A stretch of 64,000 nt of DNA. It comes from Piper betle (taxonomy: Eukaryota; Streptophyta; Magnoliopsida; Piperales; Piperaceae). The notes below the pieces were generated by a model. It saw nothing but the letters and a program-made list of their open reading frames with translations. It ran no database searches and was not told the DNA's origin. The translations under genes and the position numbers were made by a program. Positions 46,775-58,981 of this stretch are shown piece by piece; positions within the stretch are counted from its first letter, which is position 1; each line of letters starts with the position of its first letter. The stretch covers positions 1 through 64,000 of the forward strand of contig JAURVB010000701.1 in assembly GCA_033002965.1 (NCBI GenBank). Reading direction: 5' to 3'.

Positions 46775-49700
46775 ATGAGTAACACAGAGAATGTGTTGGC
46801 CCAGATCCTGATGGCCATACAGGGACTGGCGCAGGCTTCAGAAAATACAATTTTGTGGTTCAGAATATTGTTCAGCGGTTACCGGGAGTGGTAGCAGGGA
46901 ATGGAGCCTCAAACTCAGCAGCGGGTCCCAGAATCACCCCAGATGGTGGTCAGGGAAGTGCCCAAGGGCGGGCAGGGTTAGCTGACCCGGGCGAGCAAGG
47001 GGAGCATCCAAACCCAGTGCCACCGGTAGTCTGACAAGTGGTGCCGCCAGCGGTTGATGATAGTGACCGTTACACTGTGGAAAAATTCAGGAAGAATGGA
47101 GCTGAGCTATTTATTGGAGGGATCGATCCAATGAAGGCAGAGAGCTGGATTGACATTACCGAAAAAGCGTTTAGGGCTCTGTCTGTGCCCCACCGCCATC
47201 AAGTGAGGTTGGCAACATGCATGCTTCAGGAGGAAGCATCTTACTGGTGGAAATCCATGGAAAAAACCACATTCCATCAACGTGAGATTTCTTCCATCAT
47301 GTGGGCAGAATTTGTGGTAGCTATCCTAACCAAACAACTCGACTGCTCATTGTTTGGTGAGGGTTGTAAAGCCTTTTTGGCTAACTTAGTTGGGTCTGAG
47401 TCAAAACCCAAAGAGTTGTCCATGATTCCTGTGGTAGCAGAGTTTCCCGATGTATTCCCAGAAGAACTTCCAGGATTACCTCCTAAGCGGGCAGTGGAGT
47501 TCGCCATTGACTTAGCACCTGGAACAACACCCATTTCTAAAGCACCATACCGCATGGCTCCAGCAGAACTCAAGGAGTTGAAGAGTCAACTAGAGGAGTT
47601 GTTGCAGGTAGGTTTCATCCGACCAAGTACTTCACCCTGGGGAGCCCCTGTGCTTTTTGTGAAGAAGAAAGATGGATCACTTCGGCTGTGTATTGACTAT
47701 CGAAAAATCAATCAAGTGACAGTCAAGAATCGGTACCCCTTACCGAGGATTGATGACTTGTTTGATCAGCTAAAAACAACCGGAATATTTTCTAAGATAG
47801 ACTTGCGGTCTGGTTATCACCAGTTGCGAGTAAAGGAGTCAGATATACAGAAAATGGCTTTCCGAACTCGGTATGGACATTATGAATTTCTGGTTATGCC
47901 TTTTGGTCTAACAAATGCACCAGTGGCCTTTATGTCACTCATGAACACAGTATTCCACGCATACCTAGACAAGTTTATTATCGTGTTTGTGGACGACATT
48001 CTGGTTTATTCAAATAATGAAGAAGAGCATGTGAAGCACCTGTCCATTACTCTTCAAGTTCTGAGAGAAAATCAACTGTTTGCCAAGCTCTCAAAGTGTG
48101 ACTTCTGGTTGATAGAGGTAAATTTCCTCGGTCATATTATCTCAAAGGCCAGAATTGCAGTGGATCCATCAAAAGTGAAAGCAGTCATTGATTGGCCACA
48201 ACCTAAGTCAGTCACTGATATCAGAAGCTTCCTTGGTTTAGCGGGTTACTACAGGAAATTCATTAAAGACTTTTCCTTAGTAGCATCGCCGATGACCAAA
48301 CTCACAAGGAAGGGAGTCAAGTTTGAATGGAGTAGTAAGTGTGAGGAGAGTTTCCAGTCTCTAAAGAAGAGTCTAACAACTGCACCAGTCTTGACACTGC
48401 CAAATGGTAATGAAGGATTTGTAGTCTTCAGTGATGCATCTCTGTTGGGTTTAGGATGTGTCCTTATGCAAGAAGGTAAGGTGGTGGCCTATGCCTCTCG
48501 TCAATTGAAGATTCATGAGCAAAATTATGCAACCCATGACTTGGAACTGGCGGCAGTGGTTTTTACCCTGAAGATTTGGAGACACTACTTGTATGGAGCC
48601 CAGTTCGAAGTCTTCTCTGACCACCAGAGTTTGAAGTATATCTTCACCCAGAATGATCTTAACCTTCAACAGAGGCGGTGGATAGAATATTTGAAGGACT
48701 ACGACTTCCAAATCATATACCATCCAGGGAAAATGAATGTGGTAGCCGACGCGTTGAGTCGAAAGGGCAAAGTGGACAAAAGTCAGCAGCTAGCTAGACT
48801 TTGGGCCATGTCAGCAGAAGTGGTAGCTATCAACCCGGTGGAGCAACTAACAGGCTTACTGGCAAATTTGGTTGTTTCCAATGATTTAGTTGATCGTGTT
48901 AAGCTAGCACAAATGGGTGATGAGGAGCTGAATGAAATGTTGGACAAGATTCCTGACATTGTAGCTGATTCCAGTAGTGTGATCAGATTTAGAGGAAGGT
49001 TGTGTGTACCCAAGGATGATGCACTAAGACAGAATATCTTGGAGGAGGCTCATCGCTCAAAGTTCTCGATACACCCTAGAGTTACTAAAATGTATCAGGA
49101 TTTAAAGCGAACCTACTGGTGGATTGGGATGAAGAGGGATGTTGTGGATTTTGTCTCCAAGTGTCAGATTTGCCAACAGATCAAAGCCCAACATCAACTA
49201 CCTGGAGGACTATTGCAACCTTTAGAAATACCAACTTAGAAATGGGAGTGTGTCACATGCGATTTTATTGCAAAGCTCCCAAGGACTCAGAAGAAGCATG
49301 ACTCCATATGGGTAGTTGTAGACCGACTAACTAAAGTAGCTCACTTCATCCCCACAAAATCAATGAGGACGGCGGAATACCTGGCAAGATTGTATGTTGA
49401 CAATATTGTCAAGTTGCATGGGATTCCAAAGGAGATAGTCTCTGACTGCGATCCCTATTCACCTCACATTTCTGGGAAGTTTTCCAAAAGCCATGGGAAC
49501 TCAAATCAAGCTGAGTACAGCATATCATTCCCAAATTGATGGGCAGAGTGAGAGGACTATTCAAACTTTGGAAGATTTGTTAAGAGCTTGCATTCTTGAT
49601 TGGGGAGGTGACTGGGAGAAACACTTAGCCTTGACTGAATTCACCTACAATAACTCTTACCAAGCCAGTATAGGGATGGCACCATTTGAAGCCTTATATG

Positions 49701-50302
49701 GTAGGCCTTGCAGATCTCCATCATGCTGGCTGGAGTCTACCGAGGTAGTTATAGTTGGACCAGAGATGGTGAGGGAAGCAATTGAAAAGGTGAAACTCAT
49801 TCAGCAAAGACTTAAGGCAGCTCAGGATTGACAAAAGAGTTATGCTGATACTTGAAGTAAGGACCTAGAGTTCCAAGTTGGGGAGTTTGTGTACCTAAAG
49901 ACATCTCCTACGAAGGGGGTGATCAGATTTAAAATATCAGGGAAGTTGAAGCCAAGATTCATCGGACCGTTTCCAATCCTGGATCGAGTTGGAAATTGTG
50001 CATATAGACTAGCATTGCCACCAAGTCTAGTGGGAGTACACAATGTCTTCCATGTGTCAATGCTAAAGAAATATGTACGAGATGAAGATCATATCATCAC
50101 CAATTTTGAAGACTTAGAGTTACAATCAGATTTAACCTACGAGGAAAAGCTGATTCGCATCCTAGCTAAGAGAAATAAAGACACTCAGGAACAAGGAAAT
50201 TCCTTTGGTAAATGTATTGTTGAAAAATCAGGGGTAGAGGAAGCTACATGGGAGACTGAACAAGAAATGGCAAGGAAATACCCTAGCCTGTTTGTGGCAT
50301 AA
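46775..50302 (+). pseudogene. Tekay-like chromovirus gag-pol, copy 3 (best preserved)
   Basis: I place the gag start at the ATG at 46775 (MSNTENVLAQIL). A one-base loss near 46852 and a TGA at 47032 break gag. From about 47035 a 733-codon open frame runs to 49239: gag part (ASYWWKS at about 47242), a direct join to the region after protease ([10 protein letters not shown]), reverse transcriptase (47430-48300, FVDDILVYS), RNase H (48410-48720) and the H2C2 part of integrase (49030-49190). TGG-to-TAG at 49237 ends it. Integrase continues in the other frame from 49493 to a CGA-to-TGA stop at 49829, then the GPF-type tail and chromodomain (49889-50302). The zinc knuckle and protease are absent. 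The open frame's first listed codon is GTG, so it is not a true start. Confidence 0.93.
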
Positions 50303-50409
50303 GAGTTTTATATTTGTAGTAGCATGAACTGATCCCGAAGAAATAAATAAAATTAATCATGATTGTTCTTTTGCCTGTTATAATATTTTGGGGATGAAAT
50401 ATTTCTATG

Positions 50410-50419
50410 TTGGGGAGAT
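50410..50419 (+). other. Polypurine tract of copy 3
   Basis: TTGGGGAGAT stands directly before the LTR start TGTAAAGACCG. Confidence 0.85.
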
Positions 50420-52854
50420 TGTAAAGACCGTGGAAGAAAAAAAAGGATGCGGATGCGGTCTGGGAAGGAACAAACGTGTTATATTCTTTACCCGGTTAAT
50501 TCTACCCAGTTAATTATTACCTATTTTATTATTTACCCGGCTGCCCTATCTTATTTTCTTTTTCTTTCTTCCATTGGCAAGCACGTAGAGTTCATGTTTA
50601 GACATCATTGTTAATTTATTTGTTGTTGTTGGTGGATATCATGATCTGTTTAATAACAGTTGATTTTAATGTTATAAATTGTTATAAAAAATTTCATTAA
50701 TCTTAATTGATAATCGTGAGGATTAAGGTTTTAAATCAATAAGAAAACAAATTAATTTTTACAAGACTGAGAACCATGGCCGACGAGTTCCCCTGTTCGG
50801 CGAGATGAGCAAGCACAGGCAAAGCTTCGCCGGGAATCGGTGGCCATGGTTGTTCGGACGTCGGATGATGATCCTACTCTCTTCGTCGATCAGTGTATAA
50901 TAGATCTCACGTGTGTGGATGCCGGCCTGGGGTGCTAAATGGCCAAAAACAGAGGACGGTGGCAAAAACAAAGGCGACAGCGGTGGGTGAAGAAATCTGG
51001 TCGTCTTGGGTGGCGATGGGTTCCAATCTGGCCAGGAAAGGTTGATAGGGGGTAGAGGGTGTCGAGAGGACCACCCAATTGAGGCGGCAACGCTCGCCAC
51101 CGGTGGAATCGGTGACGCGAACACGTCGCTGGTGTGGCGGTGCAGGCATCGCGGCAGCTGGAAGGCGGCCGGAGTTGGTCAGGGCGACACCGCAACGGCA
51201 TGGCAGGGCTGGGCGGCGACGATTGACGGCGGCTGGAGACGATCACCGGCGGTGGCTGGAGGGCGGCTGCAGTCAGGAACAGAGGATGGTGCCGGGGAAG
51301 TAGAAGAAGAAGAAGAAAATTCCCTTGGGTGGTAAACTTGTAAATAATGCTTGACTCGACACAGCTCAAGTTAAATAATAATACCAACTCGTAATAAATC
51401 TTTAAAAATAATCATTTTAATGGGTTATTAATACTATAGTCGGGTAACAATCACAAACGTTGAACCTAAATAGTATAATGAAAATAAATAAAGTTCAAAA
51501 CTTTATTGAGTCGAATAATTTAATATAAATATATTAATAATATTTATGAATCAAAATAACACAAATTATTCTAAATAATTTAATCAAACAACTTAATTAT
51601 TTAAATTGCTATAAATTATATTATTGATTAAAAAATTATAACCGTAACTTAAATCATCAAGATCGGGGTTAAGTAATTATCACCGCAAAGGGAAATTAAA
51701 TACTTGTTTATGAGTTAATAATTATTTCATCAATTGTTAAGTATTAATTATGATTTAGATAATAAAATTAAAATGTAAAGTAGGACTTAAATGATTATAT
51801 CACATGAATAATTAATTATCTCACTAGATTTGTTGAGAATTTAATATCTAACATTTTTGAATTGTTACATGTTATGTTGTCAAAAATTTTAATATATATA
51901 TACTAGACATTTAGCTGCATGCATTCCTACTCGAATAAAATTATACTTATGTATAAATTTTTTGTTCTCGTTCAGATTAGGATCATTGGTTGTAGCTGTG
52001 AGTTCGAAATATCTAGGTCCGTATAATTATTTGAAATGCTATATTTTCCCAAGCTGGTAACCTTTGTGGGCACTAATCTCAGAATGAACTAATCTCAGAA
52101 TGACCCGGGAGACTACCAAATCTCAGAATGAACTGGGAGACGATTTCTAATCTCATAATGAACTGGGAGATAATGACTAATCTCAGAATGAACTGGGAGA
52201 CGATTTCTAATCTCAGATTAACTGGGAAATAATGACTAATCTTAGAATGACCTGGGAGACTACCTAAATATCATAATGAACTGGGAGAAAATTTATAATC
52301 TCAAAACGACCTGAGAGACAATTACTAATCTCAGAATGACCTGAGAGTCTTTTACAAATCTCAGAATGACCTGAGAGACAATTACTAATCTCAGAATGAC
52401 CTGAGAGATAATTACTAAAAGACTTGTGAAACGATAATAAAGACAAGTGAAATGATAATAAGGATTTTATTGACTTGTTTTATTTAATTATGCGGCTTAG
52501 TGGTTTTATCCCTAATGCGGAATTGGCTCCGCAGGTGAGGTAATTTTGGACTGAAGAATAGAAGTGTGGTTGGTGGTTCTTTTACCAACCTAGGTATGGT
52601 GAATCGATAATAAAGTTGGACTTCCTTATTATTCTCTTGTGTAATAAATATTGCTACGGGAAACGGTTCGAGACTATGGGATAGTTATTTTATATATGGT
52701 CATATGCATCAAAACTTATTTTTACGATCTATGAATTTTAGACTTAATTGCAGTATTTAAATTCATGTTATGGAATTATTATGTTCTTGCATGTTATGTT
52801 TACATTATTACATATTTTAGGTAACACCCGGTCTGGTTCGGGTGGGTCGTTACA
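50420..52854 (+). mobile_element. 3' LTR of copy 3, complete (2435 bp)
   Basis: It starts TGTAAAGACCGTGG and ends GGTGGGTCGTTACA. Order: CCGGTTAA-rich start, type-A GC-rich module (50760-51340), AT-rich block, short TA run, minisatellite, a GCGGAATTGG hairpin region, AATAAA near 52645 and the 3' end. It is a reference for the family. The frames 50759-51387 and 51006-51335 overlap on opposite strands inside the GC-rich module and are not genes. Confidence 0.9.
52078..52420 (+). repeat. LTR minisatellite array
   Basis: About eleven units of TCTCAGAATGAMCTGGGAGA type, with one unit lacking its tail near 52085. Confidence 0.92.
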
Positions 52855-53120
52855 CTTGGGGTGGAAGTATTCACTACTATTGTTGGTCCATGGGTTCTTC
52901 TTTTGTTACTTCTTGTGCTCGCACACAAGTTTCCCAAGGTCCTTTCAATCTCTGGATCACAAGAAAACAAAGGTGACCACACTAATCAGTACATAAATAA
53001 ATAACAACAATGAAAAAGAAGACCAACTAATTGGTTTTTTAATATACGGATCATAAACTGAAATCTAAAATGAAAAGAAAAGACTCAAAATTGTAATATT
53101 AAATCAACTAAGCCAATAAA
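52855..53120. other. Unassigned flank right of copy 3
   Basis: The element ends at 52854 and is followed by CTTGGGGTGGAAG. I see no gene here. It probably belongs to the internal region of the element whose primer site lies at 53121. Confidence 0.4.
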
Positions 53121-53139
53121 CTCCCCGACAATGGTGCCA
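53121..53139 (-). other. Primer-site-like motif, Asp-tRNA type (Tat/Athila style)
   Basis: CTCCCCGACAATGGTGCCA is the reverse complement of a slightly mutated TGGCGCCGTTGCCGGGGAG, the primer site usual in Tat/Athila-lineage Ty3/gypsy elements. This suggests that a minus-oriented LTR lies to the right. Confidence 0.55.
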
Positions 53140-54290
53140 AAAACTTATAGAGAAATTTGATGTGATTCAAGTGTACAAGGTTGAAATAATTAATATACTA
53201 ATGAAATTAGAGTATCATCCTATAGAGAGATTAATTTGCTTAAAGTAATTATGGAATTTAGAACTATGAGCAAAACAAAAACTAAAAGGGATTTTTAATT
53301 TAAGAAGATGTAACAAAACTAAAATCTGAACTAGTAATAGAAGAAAAAAGATAATAATAAACTAGAAAAAAATAATTCAAAATATTCAATTAATGAACAA
53401 CTAAAACATAATCTAAAAATCAACTTTAAATTAAAGAAAAATCTAATAATGATAAAACTCATTCTAGAGTTGAAATTCCCTTAATATGGATTTAATTTTT
53501 ATCATATCTCACTCTTATCTTTCATTAGACTGGATTGTTGATAAATTCTACCCTTGTGATCAGCTAGTTAATTTGATAGTTTCTAAGTAAGGCTTCTAGA
53601 AAACCATAAGACTAAGTAAAGTAAATTTATTGGAAAACTGGCTAAATTAAATACCCTTTCAACTAACTAGTTAGTCTTGGTAGATAGCTATGAAAACTAC
53701 TAAGTCCTTCACGTTATGACTTCTAGAGATCAACACCTTGAGACTTATGAAAACTACGTAAAAACTAACATAGTTCTTTCATCAACCTAGGTCAACTTCA
53801 CTAAGAAAACGAAACTAGCTATTAGCCTTTTGATCTCTAGGATTGAGCCTTAATAGCTGAAAATACATCATGTCATAAAAATTACAACACTTACAACCTA
53901 TAGACCACTAGTTTACGTTTGCACGTGGATGCCTAGGCACTTGGCCTAATAACTAGATAAATGTGCACATAGGTGTGTTGTTGAGCTCCATATCTAACTT
54001 CTAGGGAGAAGTGGTAGCAATCCACAAAACTTAATGGTAAACTACAAGTGATCATGTGCGCTGTCAAAATAGTTTCTTCGGGTGCTGGGGTAATAGTCCT
54101 TCCTCAGGGGAGATGTGTTGTACCCTCTGGTATAACTCGTTTGTTGAACCTGTTAAATTGGTGTACCTTGGTACGAAAAGTAAAACTGAAAATCTTGTGC
54201 TTAGGCACTTACAATATATAAATACATACGATACGTTGATTTAACATAATAAAAAGAATTAAATACCCGATTAATCACTTAAAACATAAG
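53140..54290 (-). mobile_element. Possible LTR of a Tat/Athila-type element
   Basis: The sequence after the primer-like motif (AAGTGTACAAGGTTGAAAT, then TAGAGTATCATCCTATAGAG) follows the wording common at the 3' end of such LTRs. I cannot fix the far end, and no coding domain of this lineage is in the window. The rest of the stretch shows nothing recognisable. Confidence 0.35.
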
Positions 54291-57046
54291 ATCATAAAAC
54301 TCCCCAAATAGCCTTTTCACCTTGCTCATGAGCTTCAAGCCTCAGCTACCCAACTACTACTGCTCTAGACAATTATTACTGTGTATTACAATCTAGAGTA
54401 GTTTACCCATATCTATATACTATGACATGACATACATGATGACTATGATTGCATACAACACATTATGAACATCAATAACATGCTATCATCCTTATACTAA
54501 CATCATAGAGTGACTACATAATCATTAATATATCATAAGTCATTCATCAGTAACAATAAACATGAAAAACAAATCTAGGGCACAAGTCTGCTACACTAGA
54601 CTTGAGCGCTACGGTGTTTGGCTTTGTTAGGGTTTTCTCAATAAAAGAGGGTCATGGCACTAAAACCCTATGGCTACAATGCCATGGCATTGAGCTCCGG
54701 ATGTGTTTTTATTTTAAGTGAAGATTATGACTCTTATAACATGGCATTACAATGCTATGGCGTTTGGAAAGTTGCAGTGCTGAATGCCCTGGCTTTGGAA
54801 GCGCAGTGCTAGGTCGTGCCCTCTTCACTTTCGGATACAATGCGGTAGCACTGCTAGCTAGTACTACGATGCTGGTGATAGGTACGCTTCTTTTCATTTT
54901 AGATCCTATTTTATCAAATAAAAACAAGATTTTCATGTTCTCTTAATAATAAACCAATGGTTGTAGTAGATTTTAATCTGATAGGATTTAACCTCGAAAA
55001 CCCTTGGCTCGAGTCATATTTTTATAGTCACCAACCATTCAGTTCAACTGTTTGTCCAAGTTGGTTCGTCTTTTAGAACACGCACACGAGACCAAAGCCA
55101 GGCAGTGTATGCGTGCTATGAGGGTTCTTATGTACCTAAGATTATGATGATAGTGTCAACTACATTGTCAGTAGATTGAGTTATCAGTATATACAAAAGT
55201 ATGCTCTATTTATTTTATTCGCTCATTGGATTGTAGAATTAGATTTAGGGTGTTCATCGTATTAGGATGTGTTGATTAGGATATTAATTGAGTTGGTAGT
55301 TTCTAGAATATGTCATTCGGTGGATGTCGTGTTTGTCGTATTTTCCATTTTTGTTTTGATTCGATGTCCATGACTTGTTTGACATGCCTTGATAGGCCTT
55401 AGACAACTTTTAGAAGTTCCTAGACCCACTTTATGTCTAATTGATTGTATCCTACCCAAAAAGTGAAAATTTTAAAATAACTTTTGAGATTTTTTAATAC
55501 CCAAATTAGCCCTCAATTAATTCCAAAACACCTTAGTTACCCCTCCACTTAAAACCATAACTAACCACACCAAAATCTGAAATGCACAAATTACCCTCCC
55601 CTTTATTTCTTCCTCCTGCCCAAAATACCGTAATCTATATATGTACAAAGTAGGTGTGTGCCGTCTTCCTACAAAACCCCGCTTAGTGCTTCTACCAAGT
55701 CGATAGGACTCATTTCTCTAATTTTACACCCAACCCCATTGATGTTTTGATTTGTAGATCACATGACATATTAAGTGGTTGTTTTATCGGATCTTACTTA
55801 TCACAGATCATATAAATATATTGTTCTTCCGCGATTAAGAACCCTCGATTATGAGATCTCTTGTATTATTTTTGTAAACTCAGATTCACCTCAACTTGCC
55901 TTCAGGCATATTTACATTATCCCCTTACTAGCCTTATGAATATAGTTTTTTCCAAATGTTTTTGTGTGCCGAAAAATTGAGAAATAAACTTGCACATACC
56001 ATGATAGGGCGCATGTGGAAGTTAGAGTAGGCCCTGGATTGGTGAGAGGGTCGTTTTATTCCTGAAGGATCCTTATAAGTCCACGTCTTGACTTTCCTCA
56101 CACCTAGAGAGGCTTTGAGAGTACTTATGATGATTGCTTGAGAGTACTCGGCTTTTGTGCTCTAGGCTAGGAGAAATATGAACGTTTGGAGAGGGATAAA
56201 GATACTGATTTTCCAGAGAGTGGGACTTTTAAGATAATGTCGAGAGTGGTACAACACTAGTCAGTTCAAGGTGTCATCTAGTTTATAGCTTGATGGTACC
56301 TTAGTAGTTGTCCTTTGAGCATTCAGTTGAAATTATATGATTGCTTGCCTTAGATAAGAGTTAACTCTCGTTTGCTAGTTTAATATTTAGTTATTTCTGG
56401 ACTAGTAACACCCGTTGCTATCGTTTTTCTATTATCTATATAGGCGAGGACTAGGAGTGGGATATGTTGGCCTTGGCAAAGGTAGTAATTTTTATTTGCA
56501 CACATAGACTTGGTGCGGTGTGTATTGCTTGTTGTCTGATTTTGAGGTATTATTTTGTGATGTATTTTAAATTATGTTGGAAATGTCTGAGATATTCTAA
56601 GATATACTTAGTAGTAATTATGATGAGCGTCATCAGCATATGGGTCGGGACCTAGCTTAAAATTCATATTTTAGTCATCTATGATGTTATTGTGTTGTGA
56701 AAATCTTATATTGTTGTTGTGGTAGAATGTTTTGTAAAATAGGTTGGCCCCTTATTGTGCTTTTAAGGAAACTCTTTTCTTTTTATTTTAGAATTTTATA
56801 ATTTTATTGGAATTTAATTATTTTAGGTGTGATTAATTATCATGTCATTCACATAACATCTTACTAATGTGTGCATCTCATGCTTGCATGGGCTATGTAT
56901 TGTGGTGTCCGTCATGAGACACATAGATGGTCTAGATCCCTTCCGCTTAGGTTTGGGTCAACCAATTTAATCAAATTAAGAGTTGGTTCAATCAACCGTA
57001 ACAGTTCTAGTCTAGTTCGAGAGTGAACCAGATTTAGGGTGCAACA
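54291..57046 (+). mobile_element. LTR-derived sequence, 3' end at 57046
   Basis: It ends GTGAACCAGATTTAGGGTGCAACA, close to the reverse complement of the LTR start at 19794. The segment around 55080-55320 is related to 59560-59840. The 5' end is not visible. The short frames (54056-54244, 54752-54946, 56464-56655) show no family resemblance and are treated as chance. Confidence 0.38.
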
Positions 57047-58036
57047 TAACCTACATTTTCATGATTTTACATATCCTAAACTTGTTCTTTTTCAACAACT
57101 TGATTTTGGAACTTAGTTAAATAATTAGAATTCCGTGTAAAACTTAGTTACAACGTTTCAAAAATGAATTAACACCTTAAACATGGTCCCAACAAGTTAT
57201 ACAAGTATATAACATTTACACAAGCATGTAAATACATAGAACATCAAAGAAAACATAGAACATGAAAATGATGATTGAATCTATACTATTAATATATTTT
57301 AGTTAAAATTACTAAATTTTTATTTGGTGAATAAGTCTAGAACTTCGTACCAAACAACTCTTCACACAATCTCTAACAAGTTAGAGAGGTGGCGCCTACA
57401 CAGAGAAGTTAGAGAGAGGTCACTAGAGAGAGAGGGCGCTAGGGCTTGTTGTGCAAAAGTGCTAGAACTCGTCGTCTTGCCTCCTTATATTCTTGGCCTT
57501 CCACTCATATTCCTCCACATAATCTCCACGGACTAATCTACCATTAAACATCTTACACAACGACAATGTGCACAAACCCATCCACATCCAATGACCGACT
57601 CTTACCTTAGGGAAAAACTCAACCATTGGACAACTAATAATATTAGATTTCTACTTAAATCACTTAATCATGTAAATAAGTGCCTAAGTCTACACATTAG
57701 AGTCGAAAACTACTCAAACTAACCATTATAGATATAGAATTAGTTCACGTGCATTTGTGTCTAACTTGTCTACCAAAGGTAAAAACTTGTCCGACTACAA
57801 ACTCTAGAGATTTTACTTGACTGTTTGTGCCCTTTGATAATTGAGCATTAGACAAAGATCCTACTTAGCCAAACTCGATATAATTAATACATAGTTATAT
57901 AATTTAGAGTATCTTTCATTATTTTAAAATAACTTATACAAAGAAAAAAAATTATGTTTTGGAAAATTAAGAGTTAACTACCATTACATCCTAGTTAAGA
58001 GAATAAATATTAGTAAAGAGAGCAGATATTCTACAC
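57047..58036. other. Unassigned AT-rich stretch
   Basis: I see no gene, LTR edge or tandem repeat. A 70-codon frame at 57324-57536 is arginine-rich and purine-rich and looks like chance. Confidence 0.4.
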
Positions 58037-58981
58037 TGGATGGTCTTTGGGAAGTAATCGAAGAGATAGTCTTGTATGATACCAAGGTGCTTTTGGATTA
58101 GGCATGTTATTGCATACGTTTGAGGTAGAGACCGGTTGAGAGATTGTATTACTTTTAATCTTTCTCATAGCAGTGTAGTCATCCTCGTAGATTTAGTGGT
58201 TTGTAGTCCACGTTATTTTCTTGATGTCTTTATTGTGCTCCTCTAGCTTGGGGAGGTCCATTCCCTAACAATTGGTATCACAAGCTCGGAGCTGGCAACA
58301 ACTTTGGCCTATTGGATTTTTTCGTTGGTGGTTAACAAGAACTCATGTAGAGATTTGAGTTTAGGTGGAGTTATTAAAGGTGCCACTTGGTGTTGAAATT
58401 GATGGTTACACGACTTAGGTGCATTTTCTTAAGCGATTACTGTTTGGGTAGAGTTGCGGGTTCGTGTCGGTTTGGTACAGAGCTGACCTCCATGGTCATG
58501 TCGGTTTGGTGCGGGTTTGTCTTCTATGTTGATTCGAGATTATAGAACATGGTCTGTCACTAGGGCGAAGATTGTAGAGGTTGCATTTGATGAGGTTGGA
58601 AGAATGGTGGAAAACGATGGAGTGGTTAATGCTTGTATCCCTTGACCAATTTGTATGAAACCTTCATGTATACTTGTTTTGTATCCAATTCCTAATGTAA
58701 GGGAGTTTAGGAGGTCTAGGGAGACGGAGGTTTCTCCCCTTTTAGGGAGACCTCCCGACTTGGCAGAGAGGCCAGTTTTGGTCTCACTTGGTCTCTCCAG
58801 AATTGTTTTGTTTAGAGTGCGATTGGTAAACGTCTGATGGTGTTCATGGAAGAATCAAAGAGGTAAGTCTTCTATGATGCCTAGGTGCTATTAGATTAGG
58901 CATATTAAATCTATAGATTTGAGAGAGCCAGAGAGAGAGAGAGGGGGTTGAGAGGGTTTATAATCCTTTTAATCTTCCGCA

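Noticed and set aside
50935..51387. 150-codon minus frame opposite a 109-codon plus frame
   Set aside because: Both lie in the 3' LTR of copy 3. No domain is recognisable, and opposite-strand openness follows from GC-rich composition.
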